A stretch of DNA of 64,000 bases from Caldimonas tepidiphila (lineage in GTDB: Bacteria > Pseudomonadota > Gammaproteobacteria > Burkholderiales > Burkholderiaceae_C). The number at the start of each line of letters is the position of its first letter. The stretch's first letter is position 1. Under the pieces are notes generated by a model. The model had not been told where the DNA came from, made no database searches, and was given only the letters and a program-made list of their open reading frames with translations. Where the stretch lies: positions 1 to 64,000 of the forward strand of contig NZ_QXMG01000004.1 in assembly GCF_003569765.1 (NCBI RefSeq), written 5' to 3'. The translations under genes and the position numbers were made by a program. This document shows positions 1 through 10,846 of the stretch, in pieces.

Positions 1-37
1 CTGCACCTCGGCCGCGCACCGCTTCGTCCTCTTCAAC

Positions 38-200
38 TCACCGGGGGTGAATAGATACCTTGTAGGCGCCATGGCTGGCGCCGATCGCGAGCGCGAGCGC
101 GTCGACGCCCGTCCTCGCGACGAAGTCTGCCGCCTGCTCGGGGTCGGTGAGCAGCTGCTCGTGCGTGAGCACGCCCTCGGCGCCGGCCCGGGCGGCGAGG
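38..200 (-). pseudogene. 3' remnant of class II fructose-1,6-bisphosphate aldolase gene (cbbA-like)
   Basis: Directly after the tkt stop codon the minus strand carries about 50 codons in one frame ending at a TGA at 38-40. They read [20 protein letters not shown], then [16 protein letters not shown]. This is the TDPEEAA...VDALAIAIGTSHGAYK segment of class II (zinc) aldolases, which normally lies in the middle of a roughly 350-residue protein. There is no start codon, the N-terminal half is absent, and after GAYK the frame leaves the family sequence (VSIHPR, stop). It looks like a deletion scar of a cbbA that once followed tkt. Family identity is read by eye; that it is non-functional follows from the truncation at both ends. 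Confidence 0.7.
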
Positions 201-203
201 CGC

Positions 204-2294
204 TCAGCGCGCGATGGCGGCCAGCTCGGCTTCGCCCGACGATGCGGACGGCACCGCGGGGCTCGCGACGCGCAGCAGGCGCCGCGCGCGGGCGGCCACC
301 CCCTCGGGCGTGAAGCCGAAGTGGCGGAACAGCTGCGTCGCGGGCGCTGACTCGCCGAAGCGGTCCAGCCCCACCACGTCGCCGTCCTCGCCGACGTACT
401 TCCACCACAGCCCGCAGCTGCCGGCCTCGATCGCGAGGCGCGGCAGGTGGCGCGGGACCACGCTGCGCCGCCAGGTCTCGTCCTGGCGCTCGAAGGCCTC
501 GACGCAGGGCATCGACACTACGCGCGCCGGGATGCCGTCCGCGGCGAGCAGCTCGGCCGCGGCGAGTGCCAAGCCCACCTCGGAGCCGGTGGCGATCAGC
601 ACGACGCACTCGCCCGCCGGGCGGCGCAGCACGTAGCCGCCGCGCGCGATGTCGTCCAGGCGCGGGCGGCCGCTGCCCACATGCGGCACCGCCTGGCGCG
701 TCAGCAGCAGGCAGCTCGGGCCCTGCGCGCGGCGCAGCGACTCGCGCCAGGCGACCGCGGTCTCGGTGGCGTCGGCCGGGCGCCAGACGTCCACGTTCGG
801 GATCAGGCGCAGGCTGGCCGCGTGCTCGATCGGCTGGTGCGTCGGGCCGTCCTCGCCCAGGCCGATCGAGTCGTGCGTGAAGACGTGCACCACCGGCAGC
901 CGCATCAGCGCCGACATGCGCACGCCGTTGCGGGCGTAGTCGCAGAAGGTCAGGAAGGTGCCGCCGAAGGGGCGCAAGCCGCCGTGCAGCGCCACGCCGT
1001 TCATGATCGCCGCCATGCCGAACTCGCGCACTCCGTAGTGCACGTGGTTGCCGGTCTTCTCGCCCGTCAGCGGCCGGTGGCCCTTCCAGTCGGTGAGGTT
1101 CGATCCCGTCAGGTCGGCCGAGCCGCCGAGCAGCTCCGGCATCGCGGGCCCGAGCAGCTGCAGCACGTCCTGCGAGGCCTTGCGCGTGGCGACCGGCGCG
1201 GCGCGCTGCTCGGCGGCCCGGCAGGCGGCCTCCAGCGCCGCCTCGGCCGCGGCGTCGAGCCGGGCCGGCTGCTCGCAGCGGCGCAGCAGCTCCGCGGCGA
1301 GCGCCGGGTGCTCGGCCGCGTAGGCCGAGAAGCGCGCCTGCCAGTCGCGACGCCGCGCGGCGCCCCGCTCCAGCCCCGACCAGGCCTGCCGCACCGCCTC
1401 GGGCACCTCGAAGGGCGCGGCCGTCCAGCCCAGCGCCGCGCGCGTCAGCGCGATCTCGGCCTCGCCGAGCGGCGCACCGTGCACCTCGGCGCTGCCGGCG
1501 CGGTTGGGCGAGCCCTGGCCGATGCGGGTGCGGCAGCAGATCAGCACCGGCCGGTCCGATTCCAGCGCCGCCTCGATCGCCCGGTCGAGCATCGCGAAAT
1601 CGTGGCCATCCACCTCGCGCAGCACCGTCCAGCCGTAGGCCTCGAAGCGCCCGGGCGTGTCGTCGCCGAACCAGCCCTTCACGTCGCCGTCGATCGAGAT
1701 GCCGTTGTCGTCGTAGAAGGCGACGAGCTTGTTCAATCGCCAGGTGCCGGCGAGCGAGCAGGCCTCGTGGCTGATGCCCTCCATCAGGCAGCCGTCGCCG
1801 AGGAAGACCCAGGTGCGGTGATCGACGATCTCGTGGCCGGGCCGGTTGAACTCGTCGGCGAGCAGCTTCTCGGCCAGCGCCATGCCGACCGCGTTCGCAA
1901 GGCCCTGGCCGAGCGGGCCGGTCGTGGTCTCGACGCCCGGCGTGTGGCCGACCTCGGGGTGGCCGGGCGTGAGCGAGCCGAGCTGGCGGAAGCGCCGCAG
2001 CTCCTGCATCGGCAGCGCGTAGCCCGCGAGGTGCAGCAGCGCGTAGAGCAGCATCGAGCCGTGGCCGTTGGAGAGCACGAAGCGGTCGCGGTCGAGCCAG
2101 TGCGGGTCGGCCGGGTCGTGCTTCAGGTGGTGGCGCCACAGCGCCTCGGCGATGTCGGCCATGCCCATCGGCATGCCGGGGTGGCCCGAGTTCGCGGCCT
2201 GCACCGCGTCCATGGCCAGCACGCGCAGCGCGTTGGCGCAGTCGCGGCGCAGCGCCGCATCCGTGGCGGCCGGGGATGTGGTGACGCGGCTCAT
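204..2294 (-). CDS. tkt: transketolase (Calvin-cycle operon, CbbT)
   Basis: This thiamine-diphosphate enzyme transfers two-carbon units between sugar phosphates and regenerates pentose phosphates for RuBisCO. The 696 residues match the family length. Visible are SGHPG near residue 36, the thiamine-diphosphate motif LGDGCLMEG near 165 ending in DDN at about 195-197, the [11 protein letters not shown] segment with the cofactor-activating Glu, and [15 protein letters not shown]. The start ATG overlaps the prk stop as ATGA, so it is translationally coupled and last in the cbb operon. The C terminus runs about 22 residues past the usual end (after ARARRLL) into a Ser/Ala-rich tail. That tail may have been created by the deletion that left the aldolase remnant just downstream. 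Confidence 0.97.
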   Translation of the reverse strand: MSRVTTSPAATDAALRRDCANALRVLAMDAVQAANSGHPGMPMGMADIAEALWRHHLKHDPADPHWLDRDRFVLSNGHGSMLLYALLHLAGYALPMQELRRFRQLGSLTPGHPEVGHTPGVETTTGPLGQGLANAVGMALAEKLLADEFNRPGHEIVDHRTWVFLGDGCLMEGISHEACSLAGTWRLNKLVAFYDDNGISIDGDVKGWFGDDTPGRFEAYGWTVLREVDGHDFAMLDRAIEAALESDRPVLICCRTRIGQGSPNRAGSAEVHGAPLGEAEIALTRAALGWTAAPFEVPEAVRQAWSGLERGAARRRDWQARFSAYAAEHPALAAELLRRCEQPARLDAAAEAALEAACRAAEQRAAPVATRKASQDVLQLLGPAMPELLGGSADLTGSNLTDWKGHRPLTGEKTGNHVHYGVREFGMAAIMNGVALHGGLRPFGGTFLTFCDYARNGVRMSALMRLPVVHVFTHDSIGLGEDGPTHQPIEHAASLRLIPNVDVWRPADATETAVAWRESLRRAQGPSCLLLTRQAVPHVGSGRPRLDDIARGGYVLRRPAGECVVLIATGSEVGLALAAAELLAADGIPARVVSMPCVEAFERQDETWRRSVVPRHLPRLAIEAGSCGLWWKYVGEDGDVVGLDRFGESAPATQLFRHFGFTPEGVAARARRLLRVASPAVPSASSGEAELAAIAR

Positions 2295-3169
2295 GCGTTC
2301 ATCGCCTTTCTGCGGCGCTCCACGAGCCGCATGATCATGGGGGTGAAGATCAGCTGCATCGCCAGGTCCATCTTGCCGCCCGGCACCACCAGGGTGTTGG
2401 CGCGCGACATGAAGGAGTCATGCAGCATGCTCAGCAGGTAGGGGAAGTCGATGCCGCGCGGGTTCGCGAAGCGGATCACCACCAGGCTCTCGTCGGGCGT
2501 CGGGATGGTGCGCGCGATGAAGGGGTCGGAGGTGTCGACCACCGGCACGCGCTGGAAGTTGATGTGGGTGCGCGTGAACTGCGGGCAGATGTACTCGACG
2601 TACTCGTGCATGCGGCGCAGGATCACGTCCGTCACCGCCTCGGTCGAGTAGCCGCGCGTGCTGCGGTCGCGGTGGATCTTCTGGATCCACTCCAGGTTGA
2701 TGACCGGCACCACGCCGATCAGCAGGTCGGCGAAGCGCGAGACGTCCACCTTGCCGGTCTTCACGCCGCCATGCAGGCCCTCGTAGAACAGCAGCTCGGA
2801 GTCGGGCAGCGGCTCCCAGGCGGTGAAGGTGCCGGGCGGCTGGCCGTAGGGCGCGGCCTCCTCGTCGTTGTGCAGGTACTTGCGGTACTGGCCGCTGCCG
2901 GTCTCGGCGTACTGGCGGAACAGGTCCTCCAGCTCCTCGAACAGGTTGGCGTCCTCGCCGAAGTGGCTGAAGTGCGGCTTGCCGCGGCTCTCGGCCTGCG
3001 CCATCTCGAGCTTCATCTCCTGGCGGTCGTAGCGGTGGAAGCTGTCGCCCTCGATGACGACGGCCTTCACCGCCTCGCGGCGGAAGATGGTCTCGAAGGT
3101 GCGCGTGACGGACGTGGTGCCGGCACCGGACGATCCGGTGATGGCGACGATCGGATGCAGGGTGGACAT
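2291..3169 (-). CDS. cbbP: phosphoribulokinase (CbbP)
   Basis: The enzyme phosphorylates ribulose 5-phosphate with ATP to make ribulose 1,5-bisphosphate, the RuBisCO substrate. The 292-residue protein is of the proteobacterial class I length. It shows an N-terminal P-loop (GSSGAGTT, residues 12-19), [12 protein letters not shown] a little later, and a VVDTSDPF segment towards the C terminus. It lies between fbp and tkt and overlaps tkt by four bases. With RuBisCO it is one of the two enzymes unique to the Calvin cycle, so its presence supports real autotrophic capacity. Confidence 0.97.
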   Translation of the reverse strand: MSTLHPIVAITGSSGAGTTSVTRTFETIFRREAVKAVVIEGDSFHRYDRQEMKLEMAQAESRGKPHFSHFGEDANLFEELEDLFRQYAETGSGQYRKYLHNDEEAAPYGQPPGTFTAWEPLPDSELLFYEGLHGGVKTGKVDVSRFADLLIGVVPVINLEWIQKIHRDRSTRGYSTEAVTDVILRRMHEYVEYICPQFTRTHINFQRVPVVDTSDPFIARTIPTPDESLVVIRFANPRGIDFPYLLSMLHDSFMSRANTLVVPGGKMDLAMQLIFTPMIMRLVERRRKAMNA

Positions 3170-3215
3170 GGAGCGGCCTCTCGATGCGATAAGGGGATGC
3201 GTCGTTGCGCGGGCC

Positions 3216-4289
3216 TCAGACGCTGGCGAACAGCCCGCGCGTGCCGAACAGCGGCGAGCGGTAGCAGTCCTGCATCGGCTCGTCGCGGTGGTAGCACTCG
3301 ATCAGGTCCACCTCGTCGGCCGAACCGAACACGAAGCCGATGCGCTGGTGCAGCGACTCCGGCTTCACGTCCATCAGCCGCCGCCGCCCGGTGCTCGCCA
3401 TGCCGCCGGCCTGCTCGACCAGGAAGGAGATCGGGTTGGCCTCGTAGAGCAGGCGCAGCCGGCCGGGCTTGGCCGGGTCCTTGGTGTCGCGCGGATAGAG
3501 GAAGACGCCGCCGCGCATCAGGATGCGGTGCGTCTCGGCCACCAGCGACGCGATCCAGCGCATGTTGAAGTCCGCGCCGCGCGGCCCGGTCTGGCCGGCG
3601 ACGCACTCGTCGACGTAGCGCTTGACCGCCGACTCCCAGTAGCGGCTGTTGGAGGTGTTGATCGCGAACTCGCGCGTCTGGCGCGGGATCTGCAGGTTCG
3701 GGTGGCTCAGGATCCACTCGCCGTAGTTCGGGTCCATCGTGAAGGCGTGGGTGCCGGTGCCGAGCGTCAGCACCAGCATCGTCGAGGGCCCGTAGATCGC
3801 GTAGCCGGCGCAGACCTGCTCGGTGCCGGGCTGCAGGAAGTCCTCGGGTCGAGGGTCCTCGCCAGGCGTCGGCGCGCGCAGGATCGAGAAGATGCTGCCG
3901 ACCGCGACGTTGACGTCGATGTTGCTCGAGCCGTCGAGCGGGTCGAACAGCAGCAGGTACTTGCCGCGCGGGTGCTGCTCTGGCAGCCGGTACGGCGCCT
4001 CCATCTCCTCGGAAACCAGCCCGGCGACGTTGCCGCCCCACTCGGTGGCGCGCACGAAGAGTTCGTTGCTCAGCACGTCGAGCTTCTTCTGCTCCTCGCC
4101 CTGCACGTTGCCGGTGCCGGCGCTGCCGAGCACCCCCGCGAGCGCGCCGAAGGCCACCTTGCGCGAGATCGCCTTGCAGGCGAGCGAGACGTCGGTGATC
4201 AGCGCGTTGAGATCGCCGGTGGATCCGGGGTGGCGCCGTCGCTCCTCGATGAGGAACTGGGTCAGCGTCGATCTGCCTCCTGCAAGCAT
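3216..4289 (-). CDS. fbp: class I fructose-1,6-bisphosphatase (CbbF)
   Basis: The enzyme hydrolyses fructose 1,6-bisphosphate to fructose 6-phosphate in the Calvin cycle and gluconeogenesis. The metal-binding signature FDPLDGSSN is at residues 115-123, preceded by VSEEMEAP near 92. I take the ATG at 4287-4289 as the start because AGGAGA lies seven bases upstream and residue 1 then fits the family, giving 357 residues. The open frame continues upstream only as an out-of-register copy of gph. The start lies 28 bases inside the 3' end of gph, so the two genes overlap and are probably coupled. Confidence 0.96.
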   Translation of the reverse strand: MLAGGRSTLTQFLIEERRRHPGSTGDLNALITDVSLACKAISRKVAFGALAGVLGSAGTGNVQGEEQKKLDVLSNELFVRATEWGGNVAGLVSEEMEAPYRLPEQHPRGKYLLLFDPLDGSSNIDVNVAVGSIFSILRAPTPGEDPRPEDFLQPGTEQVCAGYAIYGPSTMLVLTLGTGTHAFTMDPNYGEWILSHPNLQIPRQTREFAINTSNSRYWESAVKRYVDECVAGQTGPRGADFNMRWIASLVAETHRILMRGGVFLYPRDTKDPAKPGRLRLLYEANPISFLVEQAGGMASTGRRRLMDVKPESLHQRIGFVFGSADEVDLIECYHRDEPMQDCYRSPLFGTRGLFASV

Positions 4290-5026
4290 GGCTGTCTCCT
4301 GAAGGTTGAGGGATGTTCCTGTCGGGCGTCCTGGGTGGCGGCGATCAGGCCGGCCAGCAGGTGCTGCGGCGTCTGCACGCGCCACAACGCCGTGTCGGTC
4401 TGCGCGGCCCCGGCCGCCTCGTGTCCGTAGCCCCAGCTCACCAGCGCCGCCGGGCAGCCCGCGGCCTCGGCGGCGCGCAGGTCGGCGGGGCCGTCGCCGA
4501 CCATCAGCAGCTCCGCGGTCGACACCCCGAGGCGGTCGGCCGCCGCCTGCAGCATCGCGGGCGAGGGCTTGCGCAGCACCGGCGTGTCGGCGCCGTGCAC
4601 CGCGCACAGGTGCGGCAGCAGGCGCGCGGCGGCGAGCACCGCGCGCGCCAGCGCCGTCGGCTTGTTCGTCACCACCACCAGCGGCTGCTCGCGGGCCAGT
4701 TGCGCCAGCAGCGCCTCGATGCCCTCGTAGACATGGCCGTGCGCCAGCGGCGCGTCGAGCGTCACGACGTCGAAGGCCACCCGCAGCCGCTGCCGCAGCG
4801 CCTCGTGCGCGTCGGCGAGGCCCTGCGCGGCGAGCGCGCGCTCGATCAGCCGGTCCGGCCCGTCGCCGATCCAGGCGCGCACCGTGTCCAGGTCGAAGGG
4901 CTGCAGGCCCGCGCCCAGGAGCGCCGCGTTGAGCGCGTGGGCGATGTCGGGCGCGCTGTCAACGAGCGTGCCGTCGAGGTCGAAGGCAATCGCGCGCAGC
5001 CGCCCGAGGGTCTCGGGCGCCCTCAT
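4262..5026 (-). CDS. gph: phosphoglycolate phosphatase, HAD family (CbbZ)
   Basis: It dephosphorylates 2-phosphoglycolate, the toxic product of RuBisCO oxygenation. The HAD nucleophile motif [10 protein letters not shown] is at residues 15-24, [11 protein letters not shown] (motif II) is mid-protein, and [18 protein letters not shown] is the C-terminal acidic motif. The 254 residues match Gph/CbbZ. The start overlaps the rpe stop as ATGA. In the Ralstonia-type operon cbbZ usually follows cbbT; here it lies between rpe and fbp. Confidence 0.93.
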   Translation of the reverse strand: MRAPETLGRLRAIAFDLDGTLVDSAPDIAHALNAALLGAGLQPFDLDTVRAWIGDGPDRLIERALAAQGLADAHEALRQRLRVAFDVVTLDAPLAHGHVYEGIEALLAQLAREQPLVVVTNKPTALARAVLAAARLLPHLCAVHGADTPVLRKPSPAMLQAAADRLGVSTAELLMVGDGPADLRAAEAAGCPAALVSWGYGHEAAGAAQTDTALWRVQTPQHLLAGLIAATQDARQEHPSTFRRQPCLQEADRR

Positions 5027-5727
5027 GCGGCGATCCTCGCGTCGCGGCCGCGCTGCGCCTGGCCGAGCAGCGCCTGCTCGCGGATGCGGGCGATCGAGAC
5101 GCCGTAGTTGCCGCCGTTGAAGACCGCCGAGCCCGCCACCAGCGTGTCGGCGCCGGCCGCCGCGATGCGCCGCGCGTTGTCGGCCTTCACGCCGCCGTCG
5201 ACCTCCAGCCAGATGTCGCGCCCGCTGGCGTCGATGCGCTTCCTGACCGCCTCGATCTTCGGCAGCACCCGCTCGATGAAGCCCTGGCCGCCGAAGCCGG
5301 GGTTCACCGACATCAGCAGCACGAGGTCGAGCTGCTCCAGCACGTGGTCGAGGTGGTGCAGCGGCGTGGCCGGGTTCAGCGCGAGGCCGGCCTTGACGCC
5401 GTGGGACTTGATCAGCTGGATCGTGCGGTCGACGTGCTCGCTCGCCTCCGGGTGGAAGGAGATGATGGACGCGCCGGCCTGCGCGAAGGGCGCGATCAGC
5501 GCGTCCACCGGCCTGACCATCAGGTGCACGTCGATCGGCACCGCGGCATGGGGCCGCAGCGCCTGGCAGACCATCGGCCCGACCGTCAGGTTCGGGACGT
5601 AGTGGTTGTCCATCACGTCGAAGTGGATCAGGTCGGCGCCGGCGTCGATCACGGCGGCGGTTTCCTCGCCGAGCCGCGCGAAGTCGGCCGACAGCAGGCT
5701 GGGGGCGATGCGCAGGGTCGAACTCAT
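5023..5727 (-). CDS. rpe: ribulose-phosphate 3-epimerase (CbbE)
   Basis: It interconverts ribulose 5-phosphate and xylulose 5-phosphate. The protein is a TIM barrel of 234 residues from the ATG at 5725-5727 ([20 protein letters not shown]). The metal-binding [12 protein letters not shown] segment is at about 35-46, followed by [17 protein letters not shown] and the VDGGV segment of the phosphate-binding face. The start shares one base with the cbbY stop (TGATG arrangement), and the 3' end overlaps gph by four bases, so this is a coupled operon gene. Confidence 0.96.
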   Translation of the reverse strand: MSSTLRIAPSLLSADFARLGEETAAVIDAGADLIHFDVMDNHYVPNLTVGPMVCQALRPHAAVPIDVHLMVRPVDALIAPFAQAGASIISFHPEASEHVDRTIQLIKSHGVKAGLALNPATPLHHLDHVLEQLDLVLLMSVNPGFGGQGFIERVLPKIEAVRKRIDASGRDIWLEVDGGVKADNARRIAAAGADTLVAGSAVFNGGNYGVSIARIREQALLGQAQRGRDARIAA

Positions 5728-6527
5728 CACCACGCTCCTTGGTAGAGCTCGCGCAGCGCAGAGGGCCGGCGCGGTGCGCGCACCGTGGCGAGTTCCTCCA
5801 TCGTCAGCCAGCCTGCCTGGCGCAGCAGGCTGCCGGGCTCGTGCGCCAGCGGCTGCCCGGGGTCGCCCAGGCGCGGCAGCAGCAGGCCGGCTTCCGAGAA
5901 ATCGTCGCCCTCGGTCCAGTAGGTCGGCGTCACCACCGTCCACAGCCCGGCGGCGACCGCCGAGCGCAGCCCGTTCCAGGAATCCTCGAACGCGACCGCC
6001 TCCTCCGGCGCGACGCCGAGCGTGTCGAGCACGAGCCGGTAGATGTCGGGCGCCGGCTTCTTCACCCGCACCAGGTCGCCGCAGCCGATCACGGCGAAGA
6101 GTCCGGGGCCGTGCTCGCCGAGCGTGGCGCGCAGCAGCGCGTCGACATTGGCCGCGGTCGTCGTGGTGGCGATCGCGAGCAGGCAGCCCGCGTCGCGCGC
6201 CTCGTGGATCAGTCGCGCCACGCCGTCGCGCAGCGGCAGCCGCCCGGCCGAGACGGCGGCGGTGTAGCGGCGCGTCTTGTCGGCATGCAGCTCGGGGATG
6301 CGCTCGATCAGGCGCCGGCGCTCGGCCTCGTCCAGCCCGAGCCGCGCCACGTGCGCGGCGATGCGCTCCTTGCCGCCGGTCACGCGCAGCAGCTCGCGGT
6401 ACTCGGCCGGCGTCCACTCCCAGCCGAGGCCGGCGTCGCGGAAGGCGGCATTGAAGGACTGGCGGTGCAGCTCCTCGGTGTCGGCGAGCGTGCCGTCGAC
6501 GTCGAAGATCAGGGCGTTGATGCTCAT
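5727..6527 (-). CDS. cbbY: HAD-family phosphatase CbbY
   Basis: Members of this family hydrolyse xylulose 1,5-bisphosphate, an inhibitory misfire product of RuBisCO, and so keep the enzyme active. The nucleophile motif [12 protein letters not shown] is at residues 8-19, LLAIATTTT is motif II, and VKKPAPDIY and [13 protein letters not shown] are motifs III/IV. The ATG at 6527 has GAGGAGGAAG upstream, giving 266 residues. It sits between cbbX and rpe, its usual place with red-type RuBisCO. It differs from the nearby Gph, which is also a HAD enzyme, by the ED-S-G motif typical of CbbY. Confidence 0.95.
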   Translation of the reverse strand: MSINALIFDVDGTLADTEELHRQSFNAAFRDAGLGWEWTPAEYRELLRVTGGKERIAAHVARLGLDEAERRRLIERIPELHADKTRRYTAAVSAGRLPLRDGVARLIHEARDAGCLLAIATTTTAANVDALLRATLGEHGPGLFAVIGCGDLVRVKKPAPDIYRLVLDTLGVAPEEAVAFEDSWNGLRSAVAAGLWTVVTPTYWTEGDDFSEAGLLLPRLGDPGQPLAHEPGSLLRQAGWLTMEELATVRAPRRPSALRELYQGAW

Positions 6528-6541
6528 GCGGGTCTTCCTCC

Positions 6542-7486
6542 TCAGGTGGATGGCCGGGCCGCGCCGAAGACGCGGCTGGCGAGGATGTCCTCGGCCTGCA
6601 GCACGGTGAGCTGCTCGCGCGTCAGCGGCTCGTCGCTGCCGAACAGCCGCGTCGCGTGGCGCAGGCGCACGCGGTCGAGCGCATTGCGGATCGAGCGCGC
6701 GTTGGCGAAGTGCGGCTGGCCGCGCCGCAGCCCGATGTAGCGCGTGAAGGCCTCGGTGGCCGGCGCGTCGAAGCGGTAGTTCAGCCGCTCGAGCATCAGG
6801 CGGCCGATCTGCAGCAGCTCGGCTTCGCTGTAGTCGGGGAAGTCGATGTGGTGGGCGATGCGCGAGGCCATGCCCGGGTTGCTCGCGAAGAAGGTGTCCA
6901 TGCGGTCGCGGTAGCCGGCGAGGATCACGACGAGGTCGTCGCGGTGGTTCTCCATCACCTGCAGCAGGATCTCGATCGCCTCCTGGCCGTAGTCGCGCTC
7001 GTTCTCCGGGCGGTAGAGGTAGTAGGCCTCGTCGATGAAGAGCACGCCGCCCATCGCCTTCTTGATGACTTCCTTGGTCTTGGGCGCGGTGTGGCCGATG
7101 AACTGGCCGACGAGGTCGTCGCGCGTCACGGCGACCAGGTGGCCGCGGCGCACGTAGCCGAGCTGTTTCAGGACTTCGGCCATGCGCATCGCCACCGTGG
7201 TCTTGCCAGTGCCGGGGTTGCCGGTGAAGCACATGTGCAGCGAGGGCGGCTGCGACTGCAGGCCCTGTTCGGCGCGCAGCCGGTCGATCAGCAGCAGCGC
7301 GGCGATGTCGCGGATGCGGCCTTTCACCGGCGCGAGGCCGACGAGCTCCGCGTCGAGCTGCTCGAGCACCGCCCTGACGCCGGAGTTCTCGAACAGCGCG
7401 CGGGGGGTGGCGGGGGCGGTCGCGGCGGCCTCGCCCGTGGCCGGGGAGGCGTGCGCGCGGGTGTCGGGGGTGGCGAGGGTGTCCAT
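6542..7486 (-). CDS. cbbX: CbbX, AAA+ red-type RuBisCO activase
   Basis: CbbX is a hexameric AAA+ motor that pulls the C-terminal tail of red-type RuBisCO large subunits to release inhibitory sugar phosphates. The Walker A motif GNPGTGKTT is at residues 89-97, Walker B is LFIDEAYYL near 148, and an AGYRDRMD segment follows. The start at 7486 has GGGAGG upstream and gives 314 residues. The first 30 or so residues are Ala/Thr/Pro-rich and probably disordered. Its presence next to form IC cbbLS matches the family rule that this RuBisCO type uses CbbX, not CbbQO. Confidence 0.97.
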   Translation of the reverse strand: MDTLATPDTRAHASPATGEAAATAPATPRALFENSGVRAVLEQLDAELVGLAPVKGRIRDIAALLLIDRLRAEQGLQSQPPSLHMCFTGNPGTGKTTVAMRMAEVLKQLGYVRRGHLVAVTRDDLVGQFIGHTAPKTKEVIKKAMGGVLFIDEAYYLYRPENERDYGQEAIEILLQVMENHRDDLVVILAGYRDRMDTFFASNPGMASRIAHHIDFPDYSEAELLQIGRLMLERLNYRFDAPATEAFTRYIGLRRGQPHFANARSIRNALDRVRLRHATRLFGSDEPLTREQLTVLQAEDILASRVFGAARPST

Positions 7487-7506
7487 GGCGTGCCGCCTCC
7501 CCGCGC

Positions 7507-7926
7507 TCAGTAGCGCGCGCCTTCGGGCCGCGACTGCACCGCGTAGCTCTCCAGCCCGTAGCGCATCGTGCGCCCCGGCCCCTCGGCGCGCACCAGGCGG
7601 AAGCCCGGCTCGTCCTTCGGGCGGTTGACGATGAAGGTCAGCACCACCGACTCGGTGCCGTGCGTCGAGTCGAAGGCGGTGACGCGGATGTAGTGGTTCG
7701 GGAAGGTGCTGCGGCAGTTCTTGATCTCCAGCAGGATGCCCGCCGGGTCCTGCAGGTCGAACATCGGCATGCCGAACATCTCCCAGTAGGTGTTGCGCGG
7801 ATGCGGGTCGTCGGTGTACTCGACGCCGACCGCCCAGCCGTGCTCGAGGCAGTACTCGAGCTGCTTGAGGATCTGCTCGTCGGTCAGCTCGGGCAGGAAG
7901 GAGAAGGTGCCTTGGGTGATGCGCAT
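7507..7926 (-). CDS. cbbS: RuBisCO small subunit, form IC
   Basis: The 139-residue small subunit begins [16 protein letters not shown], typical of red-type (form IC) small subunits. It contains [20 protein letters not shown] and [13 protein letters not shown]. The ATG at 7924-7926 is preceded by AGAGG. The protein is longer than green-type subunits because of the C-terminal extension that builds the central-channel beta-barrel in form IC enzymes. It follows cbbL after 77 bases. Confidence 0.97.
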   Translation of the reverse strand: MRITQGTFSFLPELTDEQILKQLEYCLEHGWAVGVEYTDDPHPRNTYWEMFGMPMFDLQDPAGILLEIKNCRSTFPNHYIRVTAFDSTHGTESVVLTFIVNRPKDEPGFRLVRAEGPGRTMRYGLESYAVQSRPEGARY

Positions 7927-8003
7927 GGTGTGCCTCTTGATGTTGGGACAGGCTGTGTCGGGTCCGTCGCAGGGGGCGCGCAGGGAACGCCCCGCTGCGA
8001 CAT

Positions 8004-9592
<1,589 letters not shown>

Positions 9593-10573
9593 ATGTCGCT
9601 CAAGCACGCCACCTTCCGCCAGCTCCACGCCTTCCACGCCGTCGCGCGGCTTGGCAGCGTCTCGCGCGCCGCGGACGAGCTGCACCTGACGCAGCCCGCG
9701 GTGTCGCTGCAGATCAGCGCGCTGGAGGAGTCGGCGGGAACGCCCTTGCTGCAGCGCACCGGGCGTGGCGTGCGGCTGACGGCCGCCGGCGAGCTGCTCG
9801 CCGGCTACGCGGGGCGCATCCTCGAGCTGTGGCGCGAGGCCGGCGACGAGATGGCGACGCAGCGCGGCGAGTTCTCCGGCACGCTACGCGTAGGCGCCGT
9901 CACGACGGCCGAGTACCTGCTGCCGCCGATGATCGTGACCTTCGCGAACGAGCACCCCAAGGTGAAGGTCAAGCTGCAGGTCGGCAACCGCGACCAGATC
10001 GTGCACATGCTCGCGGCGCAGGAGGTGGACCTCGCGATCATGGGGCGCCCACCGCGCGAGCTGCAGACCGTTGCCACCGCTTTCGCGAAGCACCCGATGG
10101 CATTCATTGCTGCGCCGCAGCATCCGCTGATGAGCCAGCGCGCGCTCGAGCTCTCGGGCCTGAGCGGCGCGAACCTGCTGGTGCGCGAGCGCGGCTCGGG
10201 CACGCGCACCACGGTCGAGCGGCTGTTCAAGGAGGCGGACCTGCCGCTGCGCATCGGCTCGGAGATGTCGAGCAACGAGGCGATCAAGCAGATGTGCGCC
10301 GCCGGCTTCGGCATCGCCTTCCTGTCGCTGCACACCTGCCAGCTCGAGATCCAGGCCGGGCGGCTGGCCTTGCTGCCGCTGGCTCGGAACCCGATCGAGC
10401 GCGACTGGTACGTGATGCACCTCGCCTCGCGCCAGCTGCCGCAGGTCGCGGCCGCCTTCGCCGGGTTCCTCGAGGCCCGCGGGCAGGAGCAGATCCGCGC
10501 GCAACTCGAGAGCGATGCGCTCGTGCGGCGCAACAGACGCCGCGCCGCAGGACCGGCCCCGAAAAAGGGGTGA
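9593..10573 (+). CDS. cbbR: LysR-type regulator CbbR
   Basis: CbbR activates the divergent cbb operon, with metabolites such as RuBP or PEP as signals in characterised relatives. The start used is ATG 9593 (MSLKHATFRQLHAFHAV), with GGAA upstream; an ATG 20 codons earlier lies inside the AT-rich control region and would add residues outside the family. The winged helix-turn-helix covers about residues 5-65 (AADELHLTQPAVSLQISALE). The substrate-binding half begins near residue 95 (LRVGAVTTAEYLLPP), as in CbbR proteins. The length of 326 fits. Confidence 0.93.
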   Translation: MSLKHATFRQLHAFHAVARLGSVSRAADELHLTQPAVSLQISALEESAGTPLLQRTGRGVRLTAAGELLAGYAGRILELWREAGDEMATQRGEFSGTLRVGAVTTAEYLLPPMIVTFANEHPKVKVKLQVGNRDQIVHMLAAQEVDLAIMGRPPRELQTVATAFAKHPMAFIAAPQHPLMSQRALELSGLSGANLLVRERGSGTRTTVERLFKEADLPLRIGSEMSSNEAIKQMCAAGFGIAFLSLHTCQLEIQAGRLALLPLARNPIERDWYVMHLASRQLPQVAAAFAGFLEARGQEQIRAQLESDALVRRNRRRAAGPAPKKG

Positions 10574-10622
10574 GGACGCCCGACGGCAGCCTCGAAATCC
10601 TCGTGAGCACCGCGTGGCCGGG

Positions 10623-10655
10623 GCGCGCCGCAAGGGCTCGCCTGTCGCGGCGCGC
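10623..10655 (+). repeat. GC-rich inverted repeat after cbbR
   Basis: A nine-base perfect inverted repeat (GCGCGCCGC at 10623-10631 and GCGGCGCGC at 10647-10655) encloses a 15-base loop, 50 bases after the cbbR stop. It has no T-run, so it is a poor Rho-independent terminator. The rest of 10574-10846 has no recognisable gene and must hold the xoxF promoter, which I cannot place. Confidence 0.35.
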
Positions 10656-10846
10656 GCCGCTTTGCACGGCGAAGTGTTTCAGACTGCACCACCCTGTCCA
10701 CCCGGGCGGGCCGGGTGTTGCACATTGCGCTGCCGCCGAGGGTCTGCACTAGGTGGAACGCGTTCGCCGCCGGCTCTACAAGGTCAACCGGGAACTCTTC
10801 GAGCACGCCGAGGTGGTGCCCGTTCACATCGACCAAGGAGACACGA

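Noticed and set aside
447-2441. Long plus-strand open frame (664 codons) opposite tkt
   Set aside because: Shadow of tkt and prk. The translation is Arg/Ala/His/Gln-rich with no domain, and the minus-strand frame is a complete transketolase.
4290-4607. N-terminal extension of fbp
   Set aside because: Out-of-frame reading of gph; the ATG at 4289 has AGGAGA at the right distance and fits the family start.
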